A stretch of 64,000 bases of DNA from CAWBRY01 sp963791295 (GCA_963791295.1 CAWBRY010000004.1:434001-498000), one strand, 5' to 3'. Shown: positions 35,057 through 44,458, counted from the stretch's first letter. The notes: generated by a model from the letters alone, not told the origin. Made by a program: numbers and translations.

Positions 35057-36323
35057 TCTCATTCTTTACAACCTTTCCTCCGATCATCACAAACCTGACT
35101 CTTTGCAATTCGGAAATATCTTTTAACGGATCGCCTTTTACAGCGATGATGTCTGCCAACTTTCCCGTTTCGACAGTTCCGATTTCCTTTTCTTTTCTCA
35201 GTATTTCTGCATTAACCTTTGTTCCGCACATGATGGCCTGCATCGGTGTCATTCCCAAATTCACATATTCAACAAATTCCTTAGCAGAAAATTGGGCAGG
35301 CCAACCAATATAATCAGTACCCAAACCAAACTTAACCCCTTTCTTTATCGCCAGCCGCATATTTACATACATTTTTTCATTTGTCTTTCTGCTCAGCTCA
35401 ATGGCTTTTTCGAGACTTTTGTTATCACCTATTTCTCCCTCAAAAAAAAGTTTGATGGCAAGCGTGGGGATTAACCATGTCCCATGTTGTATCATTAGGT
35501 CCATCGCTTCCTCATCAATAAATGAACCGTGCTCAATCGTGCGAACGCCCGCTTTTACTGCCATTTTAATGCCTTCGGCTGCATGGGCGTGCGCCATGAC
35601 TGGTACATCCCTTCTTGCTGCTTCTTCCACTGAAGCCTTTAATTCGTCGGGGCTAAAATGAACATTATTTGGATTGTCGCCTACCGTCATAAATGCACCC
35701 GTGACCAGGAGTTTAATCCAGTCGCTGCCATATTTGATTTCATTCCGGATCGCCTTGCGCATTTCTTCAGGACCGTCAGCAATTAAGCCATCCGGAGTTA
35801 TTTTCTGTTCATAAGAAAAAAAATTGATGTCGCCGCCACCGCCGGTTACGGAAATATAGTGGGCAGCACCATAAATATGTGGGCCAACAAATAATCCCTT
35901 ATTAATTGCATTTCTAATATCCATGTTGGCATAGCCCTCACCCCCTCCGCCGGCTACGCGCAAAGTAGTCCATCCTGCAGCCAACAGATCTTGAACATTT
36001 TTTAGGCCCATCAAGGCTTTGGAAGCTGACGAGGTTTTAAGAACGTCGACTTGATAATCCGCGAAAGTTAGATCAGGATGCACATGCATGTCAATTAAGC
36101 CTGGCAAAAGCGTGTAATCGCCGAGGTCAATAATCTTAGCATCCTTAGGAACGTTTTGCTTTGTTGTGATTAAATTGATCGTATTGTTTTCAATAATGAT
36201 AGCAGGATTTGAAATTGTTTTTCCTGTTCCATCAATTAATGTCTTTGCGAGGACTGCAGTCTTTTGGGCAATGGAAGAGGCTTGAATGAATATTAGAAAA
36301 GCAATGGAAAAGAGTTTTCTCAT
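35052..36323 (-). CDS. secreted amidohydrolase (imidazolonepropionase/prolidase-like)
   Basis: A 423-residue metal-dependent hydrolase with a signal peptide (about 1-19). It shows LPGLIDMHVHPD (first HxH metal pair), the carboxylated-Lys region KYGSDWIKLLVTGAF, HAHAAEGIKMAVKAGVRTIEH (two His) and FGLGTDYIGWP (Asp). This set matches exported amidohydrolases acting on X-Pro peptides or related cyclic amides. The substrate is unproven. An AT-rich repeat lies in its leader. Confidence 0.87.
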   Translation of the reverse strand: MRKLFSIAFLIFIQASSIAQKTAVLAKTLIDGTGKTISNPAIIIENNTINLITTKQNVPKDAKIIDLGDYTLLPGLIDMHVHPDLTFADYQVDVLKTSSASKALMGLKNVQDLLAAGWTTLRVAGGGGEGYANMDIRNAINKGLFVGPHIYGAAHYISVTGGGGDINFFSYEQKITPDGLIADGPEEMRKAIRNEIKYGSDWIKLLVTGAFMTVGDNPNNVHFSPDELKASVEEAARRDVPVMAHAHAAEGIKMAVKAGVRTIEHGSFIDEEAMDLMIQHGTWLIPTLAIKLFFEGEIGDNKSLEKAIELSRKTNEKMYVNMRLAIKKGVKFGLGTDYIGWPAQFSAKEFVEYVNLGMTPMQAIMCGTKVNAEILRKEKEIGTVETGKLADIIAVKGDPLKDISELQRVRFVMIGGKVVKNEK

Positions 36324-36334
36324 GTCACAGGTTT

Positions 36335-36379
36335 TAGAACTTATCCTTCAAACTTAGAACTTATAACTTATTACTTATT
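36335..36379. repeat. AT-rich dispersed repeat (second copy)
   Basis: Units of the acttataacttattactta type, just upstream of the amidohydrolase start, match the repeats at 35013-35056 and 43935-44014. Confidence 0.5.
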
Positions 36380-36427
36380 GCCAATTACTCAGAAACTTTT
36401 GCGTATTTTAGTACAAATCCTTGTATC

Positions 36428-37063
36428 ATGAAAATAGTTGTCTTTGCTTTAACTCTTCTCATCTCCTTTTCTTCACTTTCCCAGGATTGCCCGAAATTCA
36501 CGATTCATTCGCCCGCGACAGTCACCGCGGGTGAGGATCTCTCCTTTATTGTGAATATGGAAGGAGCGAGTGATGGTTTGACCTATAATTGGTCTATCAG
36601 CGCAGGCACCATTACCTCGGGCCAGGGTACTTCCCAAATTACTGTTGACACTAAAGAGCTGGGAGGTATGACCACGACGGCGACAGTGGAGGTTGGAGGA
36701 CTACCCAGCAATTGTAGCGGCGTAGTGTCGTCTACTGTTCAGATCATGTCACCAAGTGAAAAAGTGATTTCAGCTAAATTCACAACTTTAGCTGCTTTAT
36801 CGGCAGCCGTTAAGCAGTTCATTACCAAGACCGACATAAAGAATCCGGAAAGCAGGAATACAGCGTTTGTGTATGTGTATAAAGGAGCGACAACTACTGC
36901 GTCTCAGTTAAAGCAGATTAATGCAACGATCACGACGGCATTCGAAAAAAATGGAGTTCCATCTTACCAGTATATGATAAAAGATGGAGGAAAGAAGAAA
37001 TTAGCTCTGGTCGAAATGTACAAGGTTCCCGAAGGCGCGGAGGAACCCAAACCATCTAATTAG
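36428..37063 (+). CDS. hypothetical secreted protein with PKD-like N-terminal region
   Basis: A 211-residue protein with a signal peptide (about 1-19, ending SLSQ). Residues 25-110 resemble a PKD/immunoglobulin-like fold (VTAGEDLSFIVNMEGASDGL, then YNWSISAGTITSGQGTSQIT). The C-terminal half (about 120-200) is alpha/beta with no match I know. It is preceded by a long AT-rich spacer and is divergent from the amidohydrolase gene. Confidence 0.65.
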   Translation: MKIVVFALTLLISFSSLSQDCPKFTIHSPATVTAGEDLSFIVNMEGASDGLTYNWSISAGTITSGQGTSQITVDTKELGGMTTTATVEVGGLPSNCSGVVSSTVQIMSPSEKVISAKFTTLAALSAAVKQFITKTDIKNPESRNTAFVYVYKGATTTASQLKQINATITTAFEKNGVPSYQYMIKDGGKKKLALVEMYKVPEGAEEPKPSN

Positions 37064-37076
37064 AAATCTTCTGAAA

Positions 37077-37490
37077 CTACTTTCCCTTAACTGCAGTCTT
37101 GATCAATCCTTCCAAAACTTTAAGGTCAATGTCTGAGACTTTATTGATATAAATGCAGCCTCCCCCTGCCTTATGTTTACCTAATTTTTTCAGTGTCTCA
37201 GCATGCTTTTGAACATCAAGGACAAGATGCAGGGATAAATTTGCTTTTCGCGGAGAAAACCCAATTTTAAACCACTCAACTTCACGCCCGGACGATGGGC
37301 TTTTATATATTAGTTTTCCAAATCCAATCATTGAACTACCCCACATCTTAGGTTGTTCATTTGTCGCCTTCTGCATTAATTTAACTATTACCAAACTGTC
37401 TTTGCGTTGTTCTTCATTTTTGATTGTTTTGATAAAGTCCTCAACACTTGAGTTTGTTTGTTTGGTCTTTATTTCTGCTAGTTTGCCCAT
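37077..37490 (-). CDS. DUF1801 family protein
   Basis: A 137-residue protein of the DUF1801 (YdhG-like) fold. The signature region is FIKTIKNEEQRKDSLVIVKL, then MWGSSMIGFGKLIYKS. The C-terminus resembles the usual GCIYINKVSDIDLKVL segment. The family's biochemical role is unknown. It follows the GIY-YIG-like gene by 15 nt on the same strand. Confidence 0.8.
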   Translation of the reverse strand: MGKLAEIKTKQTNSSVEDFIKTIKNEEQRKDSLVIVKLMQKATNEQPKMWGSSMIGFGKLIYKSPSSGREVEWFKIGFSPRKANLSLHLVLDVQKHAETLKKLGKHKAGGGCIYINKVSDIDLKVLEGLIKTAVKGK

Positions 37491-37505
37491 GTTGGAGAGT
37501 TTTAA

Positions 37506-37859
37506 TCAATTAAACCAAACCGCATATCCTTTGCGTCGCAGGTCCCAGGCAAGTTTTTTTTCCATTGCCAGGGCTTGCAGTCTGGTCATTGGTTTCGCAT
37601 TGACGTGATCATAAAGGCTTGGCCGCAAATACGAACCATAGCGCTCCACAATGAAAGCCGACAATTTATAACCCTTCTTATTTTTTTGTCCGGTTTTATG
37701 TTGTTTAAATCGTTCGGCTGGCGTTTTGCTGGTCATACCCACGTAAAGGCACTCAAGCACTCCGTTAAATTGCGGGTTGGCATCGCGAAATCGATAGTTT
37801 TCCGTAAACACTCGTTTCGACAACTCAACCACGTAGACCCAGTAAACAGTCCTGGCCAA
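37506..37859 (-). CDS. GIY-YIG-like nuclease-fold protein
   Basis: A 117-residue protein with the two signature strands of the GIY-YIG fold, here modified to WVYVVELS and LECLYVGMTS, then the conserved ERFKQHKTGQKNKKG (Arg and Lys of the core). A Glu in LAMEKKLAWDLRRKG is a candidate for the catalytic Glu. Stand-alone members of this size are often small DNA-structure nucleases, but function is not shown. Confidence 0.7.
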   Translation of the reverse strand: MARTVYWVYVVELSKRVFTENYRFRDANPQFNGVLECLYVGMTSKTPAERFKQHKTGQKNKKGYKLSAFIVERYGSYLRPSLYDHVNAKPMTRLQALAMEKKLAWDLRRKGYAVWFN

Positions 37860-37909
37860 GAATTAAATCATTTTGCTTGCTACAAATCTAGGACAAGTGG
37901 GACTATTAT

Positions 37910-39421
37910 TTATCGTTCCAATTTGAAATCCTTATCTGGCGCAGGTCGTAGAGGAACATTTGCAACCTTCCAACCGGTTCGGTACATCCAATCAGCCATC
38001 TTCTTTAATTTAGGATAGTTTATATTTTCAGCGTTATCCTGCGGCGTATGATAGTCGGGATGCAAAAGAGTTGTGAACATAATGGCGGGAATTCCTAACC
38101 GTGCATAAGGCAAATGGTCGCTTCTAAAATACCATCCCTCAATATGGGAGGATTCGTCCCACGTTGTATCCAGTTTAAAATTTGGGCCTTCTTTATTCGC
38201 CGTTAAAGTCATGTTGACCAGGTCAAGTGAATTTCTATGTGGCGGTTTGTAGCCTAATATCGCCGCACTGTCTATATTATTTCTCCCAATCATGTCGCCG
38301 TTCAAAACCGCAACAATGCTTTTGGCAGGAACGGTAGGGTGAGACGAAAAATATCTTGAACCCAATAAACCTCTTTCCTCTGCACCATGCATCACAAATA
38401 GCACTGATCTTTTAGAAGGATATTTCACAAACGCCCGTGCATTGGCAAGCATGGCCACATCTACACTGGCGTTATCATCGGCTCCGTAATAAATGGAATC
38501 TCCCTTTATCATGTTCCTGATACCATGCGCGTCCGTATGACCGCTGTATAAGAGGTACTCAGACTTCAATTTAGGATCCTTTCCTGGCGCGACACCTATT
38601 ACATTTACGGAAGGATATGAAAATGTTGAAACGATGAGGTTTAATTTCAAGTTTGCTCCACTGCCTTGCAAAATATCCTTAGCAGTGCTGTGCAGCCAAA
38701 TGACGGGGACCCGGGCAACTACAGTGACCGGGGATTTAGCCGTTATATTCCGGTTAGGCTCCCCTTCAATATCGTAGCTGCCTCTTTTGAAATTTTCTGA
38801 AGCATCGTCCCAGGCTTTTTCGGCCACCGAATCGGCAATGAATAGGATAGCGCTCGCACCCTTCTCTATTAACGGCTGGCCATATTTGGCAAAAATGTAT
38901 CTATTATATCTCCAGGTAGGTAGGGAAACGTCCAAATTGATTCCGGTTGGATTTGCCTCAATCGCCACCACTCTATCTTTAACATCGGTTACGCTCAAAT
39001 CCATATTCAGCGCATTGCCTAGATATAAAATCGGTGCATTCAGGCTTATGTTCGCCATCTGTGAGACGGCAGCCTCCTTCCATAATTTTAAAGGAGTATC
39101 ATTTATTAATATGCTTGAATTATCGGAGATCTGGTTGCGGAGTAAAGAAAAATATTGAAAATAAGTTCCGTTATCTCCCGCCGGTTTTAGGCCAATCGAC
39201 CTGAATTTTTCTGCCAGCCACAGCGAAGCATTCAGTTCATCTAAGGTTCCTGCTGAACGACCCTTGAACTGCCTGTCAGCCAACTTGTATAAATCATTTT
39301 TCAAATCCTCTATTGTTATTGACTTCAACCCGGGAGGATTATTGGTCTGAGCAATCGAAGAGTTCGCTAATATCAAAAGTGATAACAATACAATATGTCT
39401 TTTCATCTTTAGATTATGCAT
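37910..39421 (-). CDS. secreted M28-family aminopeptidase-like zinc peptidase
   Basis: A 503-residue exported protein (signal peptide about 1-24). The central part carries a PA insert (APILYLGNALNMDL to AILFIADS). The M28 zinc ligands are visible: His in YSGHTDAHG, Asp in YYGADDNASVD, Glu-Glu in MHGAEERGLLGS, Asp in VLNGDMIGRN, and a late His in SHIEGWYFRSDHLPY with HPDYHTPQD. It probably removes N-terminal residues from peptides outside the inner membrane. The amidohydrolase gene lies 12 nt upstream. Confidence 0.87.
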   Translation of the reverse strand: MHNLKMKRHIVLLSLLILANSSIAQTNNPPGLKSITIEDLKNDLYKLADRQFKGRSAGTLDELNASLWLAEKFRSIGLKPAGDNGTYFQYFSLLRNQISDNSSILINDTPLKLWKEAAVSQMANISLNAPILYLGNALNMDLSVTDVKDRVVAIEANPTGINLDVSLPTWRYNRYIFAKYGQPLIEKGASAILFIADSVAEKAWDDASENFKRGSYDIEGEPNRNITAKSPVTVVARVPVIWLHSTAKDILQGSGANLKLNLIVSTFSYPSVNVIGVAPGKDPKLKSEYLLYSGHTDAHGIRNMIKGDSIYYGADDNASVDVAMLANARAFVKYPSKRSVLFVMHGAEERGLLGSRYFSSHPTVPAKSIVAVLNGDMIGRNNIDSAAILGYKPPHRNSLDLVNMTLTANKEGPNFKLDTTWDESSHIEGWYFRSDHLPYARLGIPAIMFTTLLHPDYHTPQDNAENINYPKLKKMADWMYRTGWKVANVPLRPAPDKDFKLER

Positions 39422-39433
39422 TTACCTAAATGG

Positions 39434-40345
39434 TTATTTTTTCAGACGCAAAAATCTCACAGCATTATTATAAAGTATGTCTTCCTTATCTTGTTTTGTA
39501 AGGAAGGTTAAGCTATTCAGGAAGCGAATTGATTTTTCAATGGCGTATGGCCATATCATCTGGTCAGACCCAAACATCACCCTATCCAGGTATCCAGCCT
39601 CCTTCACGTTGCGGAGAAATTCTTTGATATATCGTTGTGTATTCGGTTCCACCCAAAGCATTACTGCCAGATCTGTATAAAGTTGCGGGTAGTATGCCAT
39701 GAGCCTGATGGCATGTTCTGGCCAGTCTTCGCCTCCGGCATGCATAAGATAAACTCTAAGTTTAGGATATTTTACTAAAACATCTTCAATAAGATATGGA
39801 TCTGCTAATCTCAGTCTCGCCTTGGGCGACCAGGAATAAGTGCCTCCGGGATCGCCACCACCGGTATGAACAGCTACCGGAATATCATATTTTTCACAGA
39901 TGCGTAAATAAGGCTGCCAGATAGAATCGCTTAGGGTCGTGCCGCCATAATAAGGCGCAATTTCTCCAAACACATCAATTTTCTTGTCTTTGATCATCTG
40001 CTCGAGTTTAGCCGAATCCATACCCCAATCATTTGGAGCAAACATCAAAATTCCTCTGATCACGATACCATCTTTATCTTTTGCGGCCCAATTATCCACG
40101 CTTTCGGGGTTGCCGCTCACGACGGCTTTCACTATATTAAATTTTTTGAATGCGGCAAAGGTTTCTATTCGATGTATTTCCGCATCTTTAGAACCCTTCA
40201 CTCCATAATGATCAGTTGCCGGCTCTCGTCCCCCGAAGTCACTCTCTGTATAAGAGTGAATGTGCATGTCAATGATTTTTGTTTGGGCTTGTGCAAACAA
40301 AACCTGCAGAAGTAATGAGAGTAGAGTAATAAAGTATTTGCTCAT
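39434..40345 (-). CDS. secreted amidohydrolase 2-type metal-dependent hydrolase
   Basis: A 303-residue TIM-barrel hydrolase with a signal peptide (about 1-20). Metal-binding parts are IIDMHIHSYTESDFGG, VAVHTGGGDPG, YLMHAGGEDWP and VMFGSDQMIWP (the final Asp). It matches the amidohydrolase_2 superfamily, which includes decarboxylases and lactonases, so the reaction could be hydrolytic or decarboxylating. It shares a transcript with the downstream M28 peptidase. Confidence 0.82.
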   Translation of the reverse strand: MSKYFITLLSLLLQVLFAQAQTKIIDMHIHSYTESDFGGREPATDHYGVKGSKDAEIHRIETFAAFKKFNIVKAVVSGNPESVDNWAAKDKDGIVIRGILMFAPNDWGMDSAKLEQMIKDKKIDVFGEIAPYYGGTTLSDSIWQPYLRICEKYDIPVAVHTGGGDPGGTYSWSPKARLRLADPYLIEDVLVKYPKLRVYLMHAGGEDWPEHAIRLMAYYPQLYTDLAVMLWVEPNTQRYIKEFLRNVKEAGYLDRVMFGSDQMIWPYAIEKSIRFLNSLTFLTKQDKEDILYNNAVRFLRLKK

Positions 40346-40451
40346 GAGAGGTTAAAATATTCATGTGGGAAAAATTTGTTGAATGTAGGTTAATTTGATC
40401 GCACACACGCCCGTTGGACACCTTTTTCGCTCTCGCCAAAAATCATTCATT

Positions 40452-41200
40452 TCAGTCCTGCTTTAAAGACTTTTGCTGGCGGTATTTTTTTCGTTCCTTA
40501 GCAAATTGCTTGCTTTGCTTTTTTGTAAGGTTTTTTGCAGCGGATAACTCCACCCACCCAATAACATTGATACGGGATTTCGTTTCGAAATTCCTCCAAA
40601 TTTTTGCACTATTTGATAACTCAAAAATTCTGTCAACAAATGATTGAACACATTTCGCTTCCCTCAAAGTTGTGTCTTGTGTCTGGGGTGTCCAATAAGT
40701 CTTAAACGTATAGCTCACTTGTGACGCAAACTCAATATAATAAGTGGTGCCGCCAACTCCTCGTTTCCAGCCTCTAATTGAGTCATCAGTTGGTAAATCC
40801 AGGATTTTTAATTGCTCAATAAAACCTACTATTTGCCTAACCGTATCAACTTGCAAGATCTTTTTGTCTACCAAAGTTCGTAGTGTCGGACGTCCAGTAC
40901 CTGGCGGCTGCTCAGTCACCCAAGAAGTCAATGACCAGCGAATAAATCTTCGCTATTTTTCCAAATGTCAAGCACTTGATTTACGTTCCAAATTCTAAAA
41001 TAGTACGGAGATGAAGTGGCGTCAATTCTTGCGAGTGATAGAGCGTGAACAACTATATTATGAAACTTATACAGCATTAATGTGTCACCACTTTGGGAGA
41101 GTATACCATTGAGGTTTTTAGTCTGTCCAAAGCAAAGGGTAGACCACAGTACTAATGGAATCAAAAATGGATGCTTTGTCCTTAATTTAAATAGTTGCAC
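40452..41200 (-). pseudogene. hypothetical secreted protein, probable frameshift near 40930
   Basis: The first reading frame (41200-40928) has a signal peptide ending LCFGQ and stops after DIWKNSEDLFAGH. The second (40931-40452) starts at a TTG, has no initiation signal, and continues as a plausible extension (TSWVTEQPPGTGRPTLRTLV...). Adding one base near 40930 would give one protein of about 249 residues ending in a basic tail (KKQSKQFAKERKKYRQQKS). I recognise no domain. Two genuine overlapping genes are possible but less likely. Confidence 0.5.
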
Positions 41201-41214
41201 AAAAAAGCAATTGT

Positions 41215-41931
41215 CTATTTGATTATTTCGAATTTTCGAACTATAACCTTCGATCCTTCGGCCAGCATGATTGAATCAGGAATTGCAGTATCTAAGATCG
41301 AAAACTCCTGTCCATACAGTAATCCAAACCTGACTTTAATCTCATATTTTGTAGCGTCATAAGTCTGCCACCTTGGATGTTCAACCTGGTATTGTGAAGT
41401 TCTATCTCTCCTTAGCTGGGTATAGCCCCAAAAGTGCTCAGTAATGAATTCTTCCTCACTTCCCACAGCCAGATCCTTTGGACCAGCTTTGGCGATAACC
41501 TCAATTGAGTCCCAATCATGGTTATGCTTCCAGGCATATTTGACCTGCAGGTATTCAGAATTTTCAAACCAAGAGAATTTTGTCGGATAGGTAATGTATC
41601 TCTCTTTATAAACGGTATTGGCAATGAAAGTCAGTGCCCGCTTCGGCACAATTTCCTTCAGAAAGCTGACTCCTCTTTTCCAAATTCCATTTTCCTTGTA
41701 CTTAACATAAAACCGAAGATTAATCTCCTCAAAATTTATATGAAAGGGAATTGGAAGACCTTTTAATCTTGTATTTAGAAACCGAAATCCCACCAAGCTC
41801 ACATAGCATTTTCCTTTCCACAAATCCAACTCAGTGCCAAAAGGGATATACCTTTTTATCAATAGAGGATCTAGAGAATAATTTGCAATGGTTAGTTTGC
41901 GCCATTCCGCAGTTAGAAAAGCAGAATTCAT
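41215..41931 (-). CDS. DUF2071 family protein
   Basis: A 238-residue protein of the DUF2071 (YqjF-like) family: LTIANYSLDPLLIKRYIPFG, WKGKCYVSLVGFRFLNTRL and INFEEINLRFYVKYKENG match the family's start, with no signal peptide. The role is unknown. It lies 14 nt upstream of the frameshifted secreted gene. Confidence 0.8.
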   Translation of the reverse strand: MNSAFLTAEWRKLTIANYSLDPLLIKRYIPFGTELDLWKGKCYVSLVGFRFLNTRLKGLPIPFHINFEEINLRFYVKYKENGIWKRGVSFLKEIVPKRALTFIANTVYKERYITYPTKFSWFENSEYLQVKYAWKHNHDWDSIEVIAKAGPKDLAVGSEEEFITEHFWGYTQLRRDRTSQYQVEHPRWQTYDATKYEIKVRFGLLYGQEFSILDTAIPDSIMLAEGSKVIVRKFEIIK

Positions 41932-42039
41932 TGGTCAAATATAGTTGGGGTATGTTGAGATCACAGACTTGAATTGGGGTTCAAGGCAATGCTAGTTCGG
42001 ATATGGCTGTGTCCAAGTCGTGCAATGAAAGAAGTTGCA

Positions 42040-42498
42040 TCAGAGAACTGAAATTATTGTCGCCTGTCGTGCCAGAAGACGCCAACCTGAGTTTTGTTTC
42101 ATCCAGATATTTGTAAAACGCCGCTTCACTGTTTTTCCTACGTTATCGCTCTTCCCTTGTGGTTTGAGCGTTTCCAGGCCCATAACAATGGCTACATTTT
42201 CAAGAATGGATATTTTTTCAATGTTGCGGTCAAATGTAGCATAATCCAACATGCCGTCACGAACATGCTTCTTTGTCCCTTCAATGGTACCGGCAATATT
42301 TGCAGGAGTGTTCACTATCATGTCGGGCGACCAGTATTTCGTAAACAGCGCTGCTGAGTCTCCTTTTAAAACCGCAAGCCGTTCTTCATTGTCCAGGTTT
42401 CGGACAAAGGACTCGTCGATTGTCTGAGCCGGCGAATCGAGATAAATAATGCTCGCCATTGCAAGGACTGCTACTTTGAAAGAGTTGCCAGATTTCAT
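42040..42498 (-). CDS. exported NTF2-like (DUF4440/SnoaL-type) protein
   Basis: A 152-residue protein with a signal peptide followed by a cone-shaped NTF2 fold: FTKYWSPDMIVNTPANIAGT, ENVAIVMGLETLKP and RFTNIWMKQNSGWRLLARQAT. Such proteins bind small molecules or act as simple hydrolases or isomerases; no specific function can be given. Confidence 0.75.
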   Translation of the reverse strand: MKSGNSFKVAVLAMASIIYLDSPAQTIDESFVRNLDNEERLAVLKGDSAALFTKYWSPDMIVNTPANIAGTIEGTKKHVRDGMLDYATFDRNIEKISILENVAIVMGLETLKPQGKSDNVGKTVKRRFTNIWMKQNSGWRLLARQATIISVL

Positions 42499-42546
42499 AT
42501 AAAGTGTTTAATGATCTTTATGTTTTCAACATAGATCTGATTTTCC

Positions 42547-42897
42547 TTATTTCCTTAAAATTTTCTCCATCGTCTTTCCTTTTGCCAATTCATCTACCAA
42601 CTTATCCAAATAACGGATCTTTTGCATGAGCTTATCTTCGATTTCCTCTACCCGATATCCACAAATCACGCCTGTAATTTTTGAAACATTGGGATTAAGT
42701 TTTGGCGCCTCAGCGAAAAAGGTTTTAAAATCGATGTTGTTGTCGATTTGTTTTTGCAGTGCCTGTTGATTATATCCTGTCAGCCAACAAATGATAGCAT
42801 CTACTTCATCCTTTGTACGGCCCTTTCTTTCGGCTTTTCGAACGTAATACGGGTAGACACCGGCAAAAGACATTTTGAATACTCTTTCATTATCCAT
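42547..42897 (-). CDS. DUF2200 family protein
   Basis: A 116-residue protein with the DUF2200 start FKMSFAGVYPYYVRKAERKG, then VDAIICWLTGYNQQALQKQI and PKLNPNVSKITGVICGYRVE. The family is short and of unknown function. It has no signal peptide. Confidence 0.85.
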   Translation of the reverse strand: MDNERVFKMSFAGVYPYYVRKAERKGRTKDEVDAIICWLTGYNQQALQKQIDNNIDFKTFFAEAPKLNPNVSKITGVICGYRVEEIEDKLMQKIRYLDKLVDELAKGKTMEKILRK

Positions 42898-43011
42898 TAG
42901 CTTAGTGATTTTTTCAAAGTTAATTTTTTACCGGCTCGAGGAGAATTTAAAAAATGAGTAGCTTTAAGGGAAGGAAAAAGTTCTTGCCAATAACCACCGC
43001 AAAATTCAATT

Positions 43012-43725
43012 ATGGCTGCCGCTGCTAAGCCTTCCCACGATGTCTTCGGGCTAGGCCTTGGACTTCTTAGTTGGATATTTCCCAATGTTTCGGTTTGGAT
43101 AAAACTTGCCGTAAGTATATTAATAATTGGGCTTATTCTTTATTTACGAATGAGTAAGGATAAAAGGGAGCAGGCTCTGAACGCCGTAAGTGATTATTCG
43201 GATAAAGCGCTGACCAATTTTATTGTGCCGGTTATCGGTGGCGCTTTCCGGGGATTATTTTTCTCTTTAATTGGCATCGTTATCGCGGATTATGTCCTTA
43301 ATATCCGGCTTATTCATCATGAAAATATTCCAGTAATGAATAGTTCTGCAAATAGCGGTGGTATTGTCAAGTTATTTCTGCATACGCTTGGCAATCTCAA
43401 CAGTGCTGGCACCACTGTTGTTATTTTGGCATGCTTTATAGGTGCGTGGGCAAAAGTTGACGAGGCTAGAAATGAGAGAAACAGATTCATTTTCACCAGG
43501 GGTCTGAATTTAGAATATACAACGGCGGATTTTAAAGGGACAAGTTCATTTCTGTGGGTGAAATCAATGAATTTTGAGTTTTCATATAACGGCAAAACGT
43601 ATCGGCACAAAGAATATGATCTTCGAAAGAGAACGGACCCACAGCGGAGAAAATACTTTATACAATTTTCAGCCTCTAATCCAAACATAGCAAAGATATT
43701 ATGGGATCAGGCCGAGAAGGTGTAA
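43012..43725 (+). CDS. hypothetical membrane protein
   Basis: A 237-residue protein with three predicted membrane helices (about residues 28-48, 74-97 and 125-145), then a soluble charged C-terminus of about 90 residues beginning VDEARNERNRF. I recognise no family. It reads toward the 3' end of the rRNA operon. Codon use is ordinary for the window. Confidence 0.6.
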   Translation: MAAAAKPSHDVFGLGLGLLSWIFPNVSVWIKLAVSILIIGLILYLRMSKDKREQALNAVSDYSDKALTNFIVPVIGGAFRGLFFSLIGIVIADYVLNIRLIHHENIPVMNSSANSGGIVKLFLHTLGNLNSAGTTVVILACFIGAWAKVDEARNERNRFIFTRGLNLEYTTADFKGTSSFLWVKSMNFEFSYNGKTYRHKEYDLRKRTDPQRRKYFIQFSASNPNIAKILWDQAEKV

Positions 43726-43751
43726 GTCATGATCGGCCCCAAAATAGAGAT

Positions 43752-43776
43752 GGCGGGGTTAACTTCTGTTCGGTCG
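43752..43776 (-). other. possible 5S rRNA remnant
   Basis: Bases 43752-43776 (...ggggttaacttctgttcggt...) resemble the intact 5S gene at 43874-43898 (ggggcttaacttctctgttcggt), differing by two single-base gaps or so. The match is short, so chance is not excluded. It lies just beyond the operon terminator. Confidence 0.35.
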
Positions 43777-43780
43777 CTCC

Positions 43781-43814
43781 AAAAAAAAACGCCCTTCATT
43801 TCTGAAAGGCGTTT
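43781..43814 (-). terminator. intrinsic terminator of the rRNA operon
   Basis: On the minus strand AAACGCC and GGCGTTT form a stem around a 14-nt loop, and a run of nine T follows. It lies about 10 nt after the 5S gene. Confidence 0.88.
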
Positions 43815-43822
43815 AATAAATA

Positions 43823-43931
43823 TGGCAGCTACCTACTCTCCCGTATTTTGGTACAGTACCATCGGCCATGAGGGGCTTAACTTCTCTGTTCGGTATGGGA
43901 AGAGGTGAACACCCTCGGCAGAACCACCATA
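43823..43931 (-). rRNA. rrf: 5S ribosomal RNA
   Basis: The minus strand reads from TGGTGGTTCTGCCGAGGG through CCGAACAGAGAAGTTAAG (the highly conserved loop C/helix III part) to GGGAGAGTAGGTAGCTGCCA. Length is about 109 nt; both ends are estimated by eye. It is the last gene of the operon and ends just before the terminator. Confidence 0.92.
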
Positions 43932-43934
43932 AAG

Positions 43935-44014
43935 AGTTGTAAGTTTTAAGTTGTAAGTTATAAATAGCAGGTCTTTCGACTTACTACTTATAACCTATCA
44001 CTTATAACTTAAAC
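43935..44014. repeat. AT-rich inverted repeat in the 23S-5S spacer
   Basis: taagttgtaagttataa on the left is mirrored by acttataacctatcac and ttataacttaaac on the right, so the 23S-5S spacer can fold into an imperfect stem, perhaps a processing site. The units match the dispersed repeats near 35.0 and 36.3 kb. Confidence 0.5.
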
Positions 44015-44365
44015 ATATTGGGAATTGTTAGTCGAGTATCCAATAAAAAAAAATTAAAGCGTACGGGCAATTAGTACTACTCGGCTTTAGTGTTACCACT
44101 TTTACACCTGTAGCCTATCAACGTCATAGTCTCTGACGGCCCTTAAAAGTAAACTCATCTTGAGGTAGGTTTCACGCTTAGATGCTTTCAGCGTTTATCC
44201 TGGCCACACGTAGCTACTCAGCATTGCACCTGGCGGCACAACTGATACACCAGCGGTGTGTACGACCCGGTCCTCTCGTACTAAGGTCATATCCTCTCAA
44301 TTTACTTGCGCCCACCACAGATAGGGACCGAACTGTCTTGCGACGTTCTGAACCCAGTTCACGTG

Positions 44366-44422
<57 letters not shown>

Positions 44423-44426
44423 CGAA

Positions 44427-44458
<32 letters not shown>

